Assembly (NCBI GenBank): GCA_958405565.1
Contig: CATYEN010000008.1
Location: 11,933 to 75,932, forward strand
Origin: an uncultured Collinsella sp.
Lineage (GTDB): Bacteria; Actinomycetota; Coriobacteriia; Coriobacteriales; Coriobacteriaceae
Direction of reading: 5' to 3'
DNA length: 64,000 bases
The notes below the pieces were generated by a model. That model made no database searches and had not been told where the DNA came from. It saw only the letters and a program-made list of their open reading frames with translations. A program made the translations under genes and the position numbers. The stretch's first letter is position 1. Every line of letters begins with the position of its first letter. Of the stretch, positions 19,494-29,300 are shown in pieces.

Positions 19494-19515
19494 GTTGTTG
19501 AAACGCTTTAACAAC
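19494..19515. promoter_or_regulatory. Rex-like operator upstream of the alcohol dehydrogenase
   Basis: The near-palindrome TTGTTGAA-ACGC-TTTAACAA resembles the NADH-sensing repressor Rex consensus (TTGTTAA...TTAACAA), although the half-sites are two bases further apart than usual. It lies about 100 bases upstream of a dehydrogenase of the kind Rex often controls. Confidence 0.5.
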
Positions 19516-19611
19516 TTTGATGTTCTCACGCGTTTTTTGTTTCAAAAGCGTTAGGATGGGACATATAGCGCGGGGCGTAACGGGTGCCCCGCACACGATA
19601 GGAGGCTATCA

Positions 19612-20778
19612 ATGGCTAATCGTTTCGTTCTCAATACCATCTCTTATCATGGTTCCGGCGCCATCAAGGAGATCCCCGGCGAGCTCCAGCGTCGCGGCTA
19701 CAAGAAGATCTTCGTCTGCTCCGACCCCGATCTGGTCAAGTTTGGCGTTACCGCTAAGGTGACCGACGAGCTCGACGCCGCCGGCATCGCTTGGAGCCTC
19801 TACTCCGAGATTAAGCCCAACCCCACCATCCAGAACGTCAAGGACGGCGTCGAGGCCTTTAAGGCTGCCGAGGCTGACGCTATCGTGACCATCGGTGGCG
19901 GCTCCTCCATGGACACCGCTAAGGCTATCGGCATCATTATCAACAACCCCGAGTTCGCCGATGTCCGCAGCCTCGAGGGCGTCGCTCCGACCAAGAACCA
20001 CGCTGTGTTCACCATCGCCGTGCCGACGACCGCCGGTACCGCCGCCGAGGTGACCATCAACTACGTCATCACCGACCCCGAGAAGGTCCGCAAGTTCGTG
20101 TGCGTCGACACCAACGACGCACCCGAGGTCGCCGTCGTCGACCCCGACATGATGGCCTCCATGCCTGCCGGCCTGACCGCCTCCACCGGCATGGACGCTC
20201 TGACCCACGCAATCGAGGGCTACACTACCAAGGGCGCTTGGGAGCTCTCCGACATGTTCCACTTTGAGGCTATTAAGCTGATCAGCGAGAACCTGCGCGA
20301 CTCCGTCGCCGAGGCCAAGTCCGGCCAGCCCGGCTCCGGCCGCGAGGGCATGGCTCTTGGCCAGTATGTCGCCGGCATGGGCTTCTCCAACGTTGGCCTG
20401 GGCATCGACCACGCCATGGCCCACACCCTGTCCGCTCACTACGACACCCCGCACGGCGTCGCTTGCGCCATGCTGCTGCCGATCGCCATGGAGTTCAACA
20501 AGCCGGTTTGCGCCGAGCGCCTGGCCAAGGTCGCCGTCGCCATGGGCGTTGACACCACGGGTATGAGCACCGACGAGGCTGCCGACGCCGCTATCGCCGC
20601 CGTCAAGCAGCTCTCTGCCGATGTGAACATCCCGCACGTCTGCGAGGCCATGAAGGCCGACGAGATCGAGGTCTTGGCCAAGGACGCCATGGCCGACGCC
20701 TGCTTCCCGGGCAACCCGCGCGAGGCGACGCTCGACGACGTCATCGAGCTCTTCAAGAAGATCTGCCCGGCTGCCTAA
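19612..20778 (+). CDS. Iron-containing alcohol dehydrogenase
   Basis: NAD(P)H-dependent reduction of an aldehyde to an alcohol, or the reverse. GGGSSMDTAKAIG near residue 97 binds the nucleotide. The metal-binding region (THAIEGY...GLGIDHAMAHTLSAHYDTPHG) supplies the conserved histidines. At 388 aa it is a typical single-domain member, close to lactaldehyde/1,3-propanediol and butanol dehydrogenases; the substrate cannot be fixed. GGAGG precedes ATG 19612. Codon use is strongly biased toward C-ending codons, suggesting high expression. A Rex-like site upstream fits a fermentative redox role. Confidence 0.93.
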   Translation: MANRFVLNTISYHGSGAIKEIPGELQRRGYKKIFVCSDPDLVKFGVTAKVTDELDAAGIAWSLYSEIKPNPTIQNVKDGVEAFKAAEADAIVTIGGGSSMDTAKAIGIIINNPEFADVRSLEGVAPTKNHAVFTIAVPTTAGTAAEVTINYVITDPEKVRKFVCVDTNDAPEVAVVDPDMMASMPAGLTASTGMDALTHAIEGYTTKGAWELSDMFHFEAIKLISENLRDSVAEAKSGQPGSGREGMALGQYVAGMGFSNVGLGIDHAMAHTLSAHYDTPHGVACAMLLPIAMEFNKPVCAERLAKVAVAMGVDTTGMSTDEAADAAIAAVKQLSADVNIPHVCEAMKADEIEVLAKDAMADACFPGNPREATLDDVIELFKKICPAA

Positions 20779-20785
20779 CTTGGTT

Positions 20786-20916
20786 CGGCGGGCCCCTGCC
20801 CGTTAGCCCCAGAATCGTCCTCGGACATGTCGGAAGCCCCCGCTGCGCGCTTTGCGCGGCGGGGGCTTCCTTCGTCCTGCGGAAAGATTCTGGGGCTAAC
20901 GGGCAGGGGCCCGCCG
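20786..20916. repeat. Nested inverted repeat: 31-bp perfect arms around a terminator hairpin
   Basis: The arm at 20786-20816 (begins cggcgggcccctgcccg) is matched perfectly by its reverse complement at 20886-20916. Between them lies a second stem, ggaagcccccgc (20832-20843)/gcgggggcttcc (20859-20870), with a further gcgc pairing in its loop. It starts 7 bases after the alcohol dehydrogenase stop and could terminate transcription in both directions. Confidence 0.85.
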
Positions 20917-21034
20917 GCTCTTTGTCGTGGCGGGCGCTGTTTTGGGGTGCTCGATGGGTCATCTCGCTAGGTAAAAATTTGTTCGCGGTGGTATCGTTGC
21001 TGTGGGTTTAATTCGATATGAAAGGGTGACTTTG

Positions 21035-22063
21035 GTGTCCCAGATGGATTCTACGCTCTCCTATATTGCCGACCAGCTTAAGACGCTGACTTCGATTGCT
21101 TCTCCTACGGGCTATACCCGCGCGGCTACTGATTATCTGATGGAGACGCTTCGCGATATGGGCTTTGGGCCCGAGCGTTCTAATAAGGGCAATGTCCTGG
21201 TGGAGCTTGGTGGCGAGGGTGAGCCGCTCGTGTTGGCGAGCCATGTCGATACCCTGGGCGCCATGGTGCGCTCCATCAAGGACAATGGTCGCCTGCGCCC
21301 CACGACCCTCGGCGGGCATCAGTGGTCTACGGCCGATGGCGAGAACTGCACCGTCTACACGCGTGACGGCAATGTGTACACAGGCGTGGTCCTCAACACC
21401 GAGCCTTCGGCGCATGTGGCCGATGAGCCGGTCAAGACCATCGAGAAGAACATGGAGATCCTGCTCGATGAGAATGTCGACAGCAAGGATGATGTGCTTG
21501 AGCTGGGCATTCAGACTGGCGACATCATCGCTATGGATCCGCGTACCACGGTGACGGAGAGCGGCTACATCAAGAGCCGCTTCTTGGACGACAAACTGTC
21601 CGCGTCGATTCTGCTTGGTTTGGCCCGCGCCGTTGCCGACGGCGAGGTGACCCTTTCGCGCAAGGTTTCGCTGCTCTTTACGGTGTACGAGGAGGTCGGC
21701 CACGGCGGTGCGTTTGTGCCGGCCGACACGCGCGAGATGATCAGCGTGGACATGGGCTGCGTGGGCGATGACCTTGGCTGCACCGAGCGCATGGTGTCGA
21801 TTTGCGCCAAGGATTCGGGCGGCCCCTACAACTACGATCTGGTGACCACACTGTCCAACATCGCGCGCGAGCTGGAGCTCGATTACGCCATCGATGTGTA
21901 CCCGCACTACGGCTCCGACGTCGAGGCCACGCTCTCGGCCGGCTACGACATTCGCCATGGTCTGATCGGCCCCGGCGTGTACGCGAGCCACAACTACGAG
22001 CGCAGCCACATCGACGGTGTGCGCAACACCTACGAGCTCGTCCGCGCCTACGTCCAGCGCTAA
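21035..22063 (+). CDS. M42-family metallo-aminopeptidase
   Basis: Cytoplasmic peptidase with two metal ions (glutamyl aminopeptidase/endoglucanase M family). Metal and catalytic motifs are visible: LASHVDTLG near residue 70, FLDDKLSAS near 185, TVYEEVGHGGA near 215, SVDMG near 240 and SHNYERSH near 320. The length of 342 aa is typical. GTG 21035 is chosen because AAAGGGTG lies 7-8 bases upstream; ATG 21044 is further from it. The gene is alone. Its 3' side carries an 8-bp GC-rich hairpin and then a dispersed palindrome shared with position 33237. Confidence 0.9.
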   Translation: MSQMDSTLSYIADQLKTLTSIASPTGYTRAATDYLMETLRDMGFGPERSNKGNVLVELGGEGEPLVLASHVDTLGAMVRSIKDNGRLRPTTLGGHQWSTADGENCTVYTRDGNVYTGVVLNTEPSAHVADEPVKTIEKNMEILLDENVDSKDDVLELGIQTGDIIAMDPRTTVTESGYIKSRFLDDKLSASILLGLARAVADGEVTLSRKVSLLFTVYEEVGHGGAFVPADTREMISVDMGCVGDDLGCTERMVSICAKDSGGPYNYDLVTTLSNIARELELDYAIDVYPHYGSDVEATLSAGYDIRHGLIGPGVYASHNYERSHIDGVRNTYELVRAYVQR

Positions 22064-22108
22064 CGATGCAGCGGCCTCGGCTGACACAATAGTGCCGACC
22101 GAGGCCGT

Positions 22109-22191
22109 CCTCTCAAAGTTGCGGTGAAATAGGGACTGTTTGGCGGTTTTAAACGCTTAAACAGTCCCTATTTCACCGCAAGTTAGAGAGG
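22109..22191. repeat. Dispersed palindrome, copy 1
   Basis: Arms of 23 bp at 22119-22141 and 22159-22181 are perfectly complementary (ttgcggtgaaatagggac is the left arm start). They are flanked by a further cctctc/gagagg pairing. The loop is 17 bases. It lies between the convergent M42 and mnmA genes and probably serves both as terminator. A related copy is at 33237-33299. Confidence 0.85.
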
Positions 22192-22210
22192 GGATGGTGG
22201 CAGGGCGCTG

Positions 22211-23311
22211 TTATTTGATGGCGCCGGTCACGGTGCCGCCGCCCAGGACGATGTCGCCGCGGTATATAACGACAGCCTGGCCGGGGGCGATGGCGCGCTG
22301 CGGCTCGTCAAAGGTCAGCAACATTTGCCCGTCTTCGCCGCGCGTAAGGATCGCTGCCTGGTCTTTCTGTCGGTAGCGGTACTTGGCGCCCACGCGGATG
22401 CCGCCGGCATCCAGCTCGGCTTCCATGTGGTCGGCAGGGGCGCTCCAAATCCAGTCGTTGGCCGTGAGCGCCGTGGCCGTCAGGTCCTCGGCCTCGCCCA
22501 GATGCACGGTGTTGTTGACGGCGTCGACACCCGTTACGTACACGGGATGCGCCATCGCGACGCCCAGGCCTTTGCGCTGGCCGATGGTGTAGCGCAGCGC
22601 GCCGTTGTGGCGCCCGACCACGCTGCCGTCGCGCCACACAATGTCGCCCGGTGCAGCGGGATGTCCGCAGCGGCGCTCGATATAGCCCGCGTAGTTACCG
22701 TCTGGAATAAAGCAGATATCCTCGCTTTCGGCCTTCTTGGCGTTGATGAAGCCCTGCTCGGCGGCAATCCGGCGCACGTCGCGCTCCTTGTCCAGACCCG
22801 CCAGCGGAAAAATCGTGCGCGCCAGACGCTCCTGCGTAAGCGAATACAAAAAGTAACTCTGGTCCTTTTTGGGGTCCTCGCCGCGATGCAGCTGCCAGGT
22901 GCCGTCTGCCGCCTGGCTTGTTTTGGCGTAATGGCCCGTGGCGATGTAGTCGCAGCCCATGTCCAGCGCTGCATCGAGCAGCGCGCCAAACTTAATGTGG
23001 CGGTTGCAGATAATGCACGGATTGGGCGTCAGCCCCTCCTGGTAGGCGTTCACAAAGCGCTCGATTACGTTACGGTCGAAGGTTTGCTGCAAGTCGAGCA
23101 CATGGTGGGGAATGCCTATGCGCTCGGCGACGGCCTCTGCGTCGGCGATGTCGCGGTCGACCTTACTCATGCCCGTGGCGGGGTCGGGTGCGGGGCAGGT
23201 GAGGCGCATGGTGGCGCCGACACATTCGTAGCCCTGGCTTTTGAGCAGATACGCGGTCACGCTGGAATCGACGCCGCCGCTCATGGCGACGAGCACGCGC
23301 TTGTTGTGCAT
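22211..23311 (-). CDS. mnmA: tRNA 2-thiouridine(34) synthase MnmA
   Basis: Thiolates U34 of Lys, Glu and Gln tRNAs with ATP and a persulfide donor. The ATP loop AMSGGVDSSVTAYLL is at residues 9-23. The catalytic cysteines are in PNPCIICNRHIKF near 102 and the SEDICFIP segment near 199. The length of 366 aa is normal. AAGGAG lies upstream of ATG 23311. It follows cysK on the same strand but a terminator lies between them. Its sulfur would come from a cysteine desulfurase not present in this window. Confidence 0.96.
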   Translation of the reverse strand: MHNKRVLVAMSGGVDSSVTAYLLKSQGYECVGATMRLTCPAPDPATGMSKVDRDIADAEAVAERIGIPHHVLDLQQTFDRNVIERFVNAYQEGLTPNPCIICNRHIKFGALLDAALDMGCDYIATGHYAKTSQAADGTWQLHRGEDPKKDQSYFLYSLTQERLARTIFPLAGLDKERDVRRIAAEQGFINAKKAESEDICFIPDGNYAGYIERRCGHPAAPGDIVWRDGSVVGRHNGALRYTIGQRKGLGVAMAHPVYVTGVDAVNNTVHLGEAEDLTATALTANDWIWSAPADHMEAELDAGGIRVGAKYRYRQKDQAAILTRGEDGQMLLTFDEPQRAIAPGQAVVIYRGDIVLGGGTVTGAIK

Positions 23312-23339
23312 GAGGAGGTTCTCCTTGGTGGCATGTGGC

Positions 23340-23379
23340 CAAAAAAGAAAAGCGGCGCGGGAGGCTGGTTCCGCGCCGC
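23340..23379 (-). terminator. Terminator between cysK and mnmA
   Basis: On the minus strand a 9-bp stem, gcggcgcgg/ccgcgccgc (23352-23360 with 23371-23379), is followed by TTTTCTTTTTT. It ends cysK transcripts before mnmA. Confidence 0.85.
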
Positions 23380-23492
23380 AGACATTGTAGCAAGTTCGGA
23401 CGTCTCGTGGGGCATCCTGTTGGGATGAGCTCAGGCTGCCAGAAGAGAGGGGAGACCGGCGTGCCTTGGACTCGTTCTAAGAACGAGAAGCT

Positions 23493-24431
<939 letters not shown>

Positions 24432-24503
24432 GATGAACCTCCAAAGTGTTCAAATGACTGGATACCGTGTGGCTTTACGGTGTGTCTAGCAGCCAAACCC
24501 ACA

Positions 24504-24516
24504 AACCTTATAGGTT
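24504..24516. promoter_or_regulatory. Dyad AACCT-TAT-AGGTT in the cysK-rrf2 gap
   Basis: A 5-bp perfect dyad with a 3-base centre lies about 75 bases upstream of cysK. It is a candidate regulator site, unproven. Confidence 0.35.
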
Positions 24517-24562
24517 GTTCGTTTAGCTGTTGAAAAGCATGGTAGACACTAAAGCCTACTAA

Positions 24563-24589
24563 TGCAATAGGAAAAAGATATTTATTGCA
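24563..24589. promoter_or_regulatory. Dyad TGCAATA-N13-TATTGCA in the cysK-rrf2 gap
   Basis: Perfect 7-bp half-sites spaced 13 bases apart, total 27 bp, a length common for Rrf2-family operators. It lies 54 bases upstream of a candidate -10 box (tagaat, 24643-24648) for the regulator gene. Confidence 0.4.
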
Positions 24590-24683
24590 AGATGATTAAC
24601 CCGCTGGACTGGAACGGGAGTTTTCAAAACCACTTTTTCGGCTAGAATTGCTTCGAACAAAAGACCGAAAGGCAGCACTATAT

Positions 24684-25112
24684 ATGTTGGTTTCCACAAA
24701 GGGCAGATATGCCCTGCGCGTTATGGTCGACCTGGCCGAGCACCAGGCGACAGGCCGTATCCCGCTTAAAGAGATTGCGGCGCGTCAGGGTATTTCGGAG
24801 AAGTACCTCGAGAATATTCTGGCTACGCTCGTGCGCGCCAACATGCTCTCGGGCATGCGCGGCAAGGGCGGCGGCTATGTGCTCACGCGCCCGCCTGAGC
24901 AGTACACGGTGGGCGAGATCTTGCGCCTGACCGAGGGCAGCCTGGCGCCGGTCGCCTGCCTGGATGGCGACTGCAAGGGTTGTTCGCGCTCTGACGAGTG
25001 CCCCACGCTCGACGTGTGGAAGAACCTGGACAAGCTTATCAACGACTACCTCGACGGTGTGACGCTCGATCAACTTGTCGCTCCCAACGAAGGCTACGAC
25101 TACGTGATCTAG
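24684..25112 (+). CDS. Rrf2-family regulator with four-cysteine cluster site
   Basis: Winged-helix transcription regulator of 142 aa. STKGRYALRVMVDLAEHQ at the start and the helix region ISEKYLENILATLVRANML are diagnostic. Cysteines at about 92, 97, 100 and 106 (CLDGDCKGC...C) sit where IscR and NsrR bind an Fe-S cluster, though the spacing differs. CymR of Bacillus, which partners with CysK, has no such cluster. The divergent cysK suggests control of cysteine or cluster assembly. ATG 24684 follows AAAGGCAG. The longer frame from 24648 has no ribosome site. Confidence 0.9.
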   Translation: MLVSTKGRYALRVMVDLAEHQATGRIPLKEIAARQGISEKYLENILATLVRANMLSGMRGKGGGYVLTRPPEQYTVGEILRLTEGSLAPVACLDGDCKGCSRSDECPTLDVWKNLDKLINDYLDGVTLDQLVAPNEGYDYVI

Positions 25113-25117
25113 CCCAC

Positions 25118-25148
25118 CTGCCATTTGGGGACGGGGTGGAAATGGCAG
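25118..25148. repeat. Palindrome with GGGGACGGGG loop
   Basis: The stem ctgccattt (25118-25126)/aaatggcag (25140-25148) encloses ggggacggggtgg. It begins 6 bases after the Rrf2 gene stop. The loop is shared with the hairpin at 18435. Confidence 0.55.
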
Positions 25149-25179
25149 ATTCTCTCGCCCTTTGAGACTTGGCAAATAA

Positions 25180-25216
25180 GAAGGCCGCCCATTTTTGTGA
25201 TGGGCGGCCTTCGTTT
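25180..25216. terminator. Bidirectional terminator between rrf2 and the holin-like gene
   Basis: A perfect 12-bp stem, gaaggccgccca (25180-25191)/tgggcggccttc (25201-25212), is followed by GTTTT on plus and TTATTT on minus. Confidence 0.85.
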
Positions 25217-25252
25217 TGGGCTGTTGAGACGGGCGCGGCCGGAATGGCCGTT

Positions 25253-25618
25253 TTAGCCCTCGGCGATGCTGTCGAGGATGCTGCGCATGATGGACACCAG
25301 GATGCTGCCCATAAAGGCCGATCCAAAGCTGGCGATGGAGATACCCGCGCCCAGCAGATTGACCGACAGATAGCTGGCCAGCTCGAGCATAAAGCTGTTG
25401 ACTACGAGCTGAAAAATACCCAGCGTAATGATCGTGAGCGGCAGCGAGATAACCGTCAGAAACGGCTTGACGAGCGAATCGACGATGTTCAGGAACAGTC
25501 CCACGAAGGCGAAACAGACCCAGGCCTCGGCAAAACCGAAGGGCTGGATGCCGGGGACGAGGAACGTGGCAATCGCGATGGCGATCGAGGTAAAGAGCCA
25601 GTTAAGCATAAAGCGCAT
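25253..25618 (-). CDS. Phage-holin-4-2-superfamily membrane protein
   Basis: A 121-residue protein with four hydrophobic segments and the family pattern GLFLNIVDSLVKPFLTVISLPLTIITLGIF. Despite the name this family is widespread in chromosomes and is not a sign of prophage; its role is unknown. The start at 25618 has GAAAGGATTCACACC upstream on the minus strand. It converges on the Rrf2 gene. Confidence 0.88.
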   Translation of the reverse strand: MRFMLNWLFTSIAIAIATFLVPGIQPFGFAEAWVCFAFVGLFLNIVDSLVKPFLTVISLPLTIITLGIFQLVVNSFMLELASYLSVNLLGAGISIASFGSAFMGSILVSIMRSILDSIAEG

Positions 25619-25942
25619 GGTGTGAATCCTTTCTTGCGCAGGGTGCGTCGGTGTCGCGTGAAGCGGTTTGCTGCGGCAGCTTGGACGGCCGCTCGGGTGT
25701 GCCGCCTTGTTCGGCCGCCCATTGTCTCAGATATTCGTGGAGCTTACGTGCGCATTCGGTTTCAAAACGGCGTTCGTCCTGAAAAACGCGCCGCTGGCAG
25801 AGAGTCTTGTCGCTTTAGTTTGGTGGTGTGCTACACTGCTACGGGCAAAAGCCACAGGCGTTGCCCTATTGCATAGAACGGGCGAACGATGCCCGATGTC
25901 AGTATCAACTTCGATGCCTTTTGGCGGGTTTGGCGGTGATCG

Positions 25943-26242
25943 ATGAATATCGAGAACATGTTTGACAAGCCTGATGTCAAGCAGCTGGTCCACGCATTTA
26001 GTCTTTTGGACGACGAGAAGGATATTCAAGCGTTTTTGACCGATATCTGCACGCCGCGCGAGATCTGCGATCTTTCGCAACGCCTGCAGGTCGCGCGTTA
26101 TTTGGATGAGGGCGAGCCCTATGTTGAGGTTCAGGCCCGCACCGGCGCTTCGTCCACCACGGTGAGCCGCGTTTCCAAGGCGCTCAACGGCGAGTACGGC
26201 GGCTATCGCAAGATCCTCATCAAGCTGGAGGATGGCGAGTAG
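25943..26242 (+). CDS. YerC/YecD-family TrpR-like regulator
   Basis: A 99-residue protein with a TrpR-type helix-turn-helix: FLTDICTPREICDLSQRLQVARYL, then TGASSTTVSRVSKALNGEYGGYR as recognition region. Members are small DNA-binding proteins of the Trp repressor superfamily whose regulon is unknown. ATG 25943 is preceded only by a weak GGCGGTGA. It is followed by a terminator and is alone. Confidence 0.9.
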   Translation: MNIENMFDKPDVKQLVHAFSLLDDEKDIQAFLTDICTPREICDLSQRLQVARYLDEGEPYVEVQARTGASSTTVSRVSKALNGEYGGYRKILIKLEDGE

Positions 26243-26269
26243 GCCAACGGCAAAAAACGAATTGCACAG

Positions 26270-26296
26270 AACCGTCCCTTCGGGGGCGGTTTTTTG
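26270..26296 (+). terminator. Terminator after the YerC-like gene
   Basis: The stem accgtccc (26271-26278), tetraloop ttcg, ggggcggt (26283-26290, with one G-T pair) is followed by TTTTT. Confidence 0.85.
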
Positions 26297-26399
26297 ATCC
26301 TTTGGGGACGGAGGAAATCTGTTGGCGTGGGGCAAATCTGTCCGCGTGGGCGGGTAGGATGGATGCATTGATTATTGCGAACAGTTTGAGCGGAGGACC

Positions 26400-29300
26400 A
26401 TGCCTGTTCGAATCTATACCACCAATGCCGGCACGGATTTGAGCGATGCCGAGTCGGCGCTGCTTGCCGACCTTATTGCCCGCCACGGGCGTGCCGTGCT
26501 GCTGGCGCCAACGTTTGCCGAGCTCGACCTGTGCCGTCATGATGCGGCGGAAGCCGGCGTTTCGCTGGGTATTGACTACAAGATGCCTACATCGTGGCTT
26601 CGCTCGCTTTGGGAGCTTTTGGGCGACGGGCGCGGTTTCGTCGACAACCTGCAGCGCCAGATGCTGTTTTCGGACATGGTAGCGCGTCTCGACGACGCCG
26701 ACCTGCAGCCACTTTCGTGCAGCCAGGGCACAGTGCGCATGCTCGCGCGTATGGCCCGCGATGTGCTGCCAGGTGTGGCAGGGACAGGTGCCGAGCGTTG
26801 CTGCGACAACGTTTGCAAGCCCAAGCCCAAAAGCGACGCCGAGGCTCGCGTGTTTGAACTTTTGTGCGCCTATGCGTGCGGCTTGGACCGTCGAGATATG
26901 GTCGAGCCCTGCGAGGCAGCTGACATTATGGCCGGTGCCCTGGCCGATAACCTGCCGGCGTGCACCCGCGCCGTTTGTGTACGCGGCGTCACGTCATTTA
27001 CGTATAGCCTGCTCGAGCTGCTGTCCGCCGTGGCAAACAACGGGGGAGAGGTCGTCGTGCTGCTTGCCCGCGAGCAGGCGGCGATGCGCGAGGAGCTTGC
27101 CGCGGCACTTGATGCCCGCGATGTGCTGTTTGAGGCCGCGCCGCTGGGGGAGGGTGCCGCCGCGCCCCAGATTGCCTCCAAGTCCGCCGCTCAGCCTACC
27201 TTTGTAGAGGTTGCCGGCCCTCACGCCCGCGCCCGCGCTTATGTGGATGCTCTTGAGAACCTGGTCACGGCATGTGATGAGTCCGTGTCGCGCGACGGCG
27301 CCGCGACAAACTCCGACCCCACGCGCGTGCTCGTGGTTTCCGCCCGGGCACCCCAGCTGTTCGGCGAACTCGCTGCCCGTTTGGCGGCGCGTCACATTGC
27401 GGCCGAGACGACTGAGTTCACGGCGTTTTCCCAATCCATTGCGGGCAGGCAGTTTGCGGCGCTTGCCGGCCTGATCGAGCGCATGAAGGCCGCCGATGAG
27501 GGCATGGCGTCAAAGACCGAATGGTGGCCCGCGCCGGAGCTTACCGACTGGATCTACAGTCCGCTTTCGGGCGCCGATGCCGCCAGCGCGCGAACCTTCG
27601 ATAAGAACATGCGCCTGTCGCGCAGCAAGACCACTGCGGGCGTCAAGAGCCTGCTGCAGAGCGTGCAGGGCCAGGTGAGGGGCGCCCGCAAGGCTGCCAG
27701 CGAAGAAAACTGGTTTAAGAACGTGCCATGCGTGGTCTCGGACGTGTTTCAGGCGCTGTGGCGCGACAAACCCGTGACGGCGCTCAAGGCCATGCTCGCC
27801 GTTGCCGAGGCGCTGCCCGATCGCGCTCTAGGCGGCCTTGACGGTCAGGCCCGTCGCCAGGCAGAGACGGCTCTGCTGCGCCATGCCATCGACATCCTTA
27901 TGAACGATGCACGTACGCTCGACGTGTCGCAGGCTGCGACCGTGCCCGTGCTCGATGGCGTTCGTACCAAGGTGGACAAGCGCAGCACCGCATACGATTA
28001 CGAGACCTACGAGGTCGACCGCGCGCCGCGCGCCCAAGTGCGCTTTGCATCGCTTGCCGATGCGGCAGGCCTGCGCCCCGATAGCTACGATGCCGTGCTG
28101 TTTGCCGACGTCGACCTGGACAGTTATCCGCTCTCACATGAGGAGGGCCCGCTGGCCACGCTGACGGCAGAGTTAGATCGCAGCGGCGTGACGCTTGAGC
28201 CTGCGGCCTTGCTGCGCGCACGCTTTGGCCGCGCGATGCAAGCGGCACGCGGTCCGGTTGCGCTCGCCCGTGTGACCCACGATCGTCAGGCGCGCGAGTG
28301 CTATCCGGCGGCCGTGTGGACTGAGTTGCGTGCGCACGCCAAGGCCGCTGACGACGCTAAGGCCGCCGCCGACGCCAAGGTTGCTGACGCTGACAAGGTC
28401 GCTGACGACGCTAGAGCCACCGGCAACGCTAAGGCCGCTGGCGCCGACAAGGCGAAGTGCGTGGGCGAGGGTGATATCGTAAGGGACTTCGATTTCGCCG
28501 CCGGCGAAGGGCTCGAGTGCAAGCGCGTGACCTGCGAACCCCCTCAGCATCTGAGTGCCGAGGCTGTGCCGTATCTGGTTCTGCGCCGCCGCGACGGCGA
28601 GGGCGAGGACGCGCCGCTCGTGCCACGCTTAACGTCCGCCTCGCAGATCGAGGCCTATTCCACCTGTCCGCTGTGCTGGTTCGTCTCGTATCGCGTCAAG
28701 CCCCAGTCTATCGATGCGGGCTTTGGCAACATGGAGAAGGGCAACTTTGTCCACGACGTGCTGGAGCATCTGCATGCCCGTCTGCCGCAGGAAGGCATGG
28801 AGCGCGTGACACCCATGAATCTGCCGCGCGCGAAGGAGCTGCTGCACGAGGTCTTTGCCGAGACCCTGGCCGAGCACGCCGGCAAGCGCGGTACCGAGGG
28901 CCCGCTGGTGCCGCTCTCTCCAGTGGAGGAGCGCCAGGTGGCCGAGATTTTGCCGCAGCTGGAGGGCGTGCTTGCCTACGAGTCCGAGGCGCTCGCGCCC
29001 TTCGCGCCGCGCTACCTGGAGTTTGCGTTCAACGAGCTCCAGGTCGAGTATGCCGGTTGGCCACTCGGTGGGCGCATCGACCGCGTTGACGTGGATGCCG
29101 AGAATCGCGCCGTGGTAATCGACTACAAGCATCGTTCGGGTGTCGAGGAGTTTAAGCTCGCCGACCCCACGGTGCGCGACGAGGAATCGGGCACGGCGCC
29201 CATCGACGATCCGCGCTGGTTGCCGCCACATACCCAGACGCTCATCTACGCCCAGGCCATGCGTCGGGCGCTGGATTTGGACACCCGCGCGGCGCTCTAC

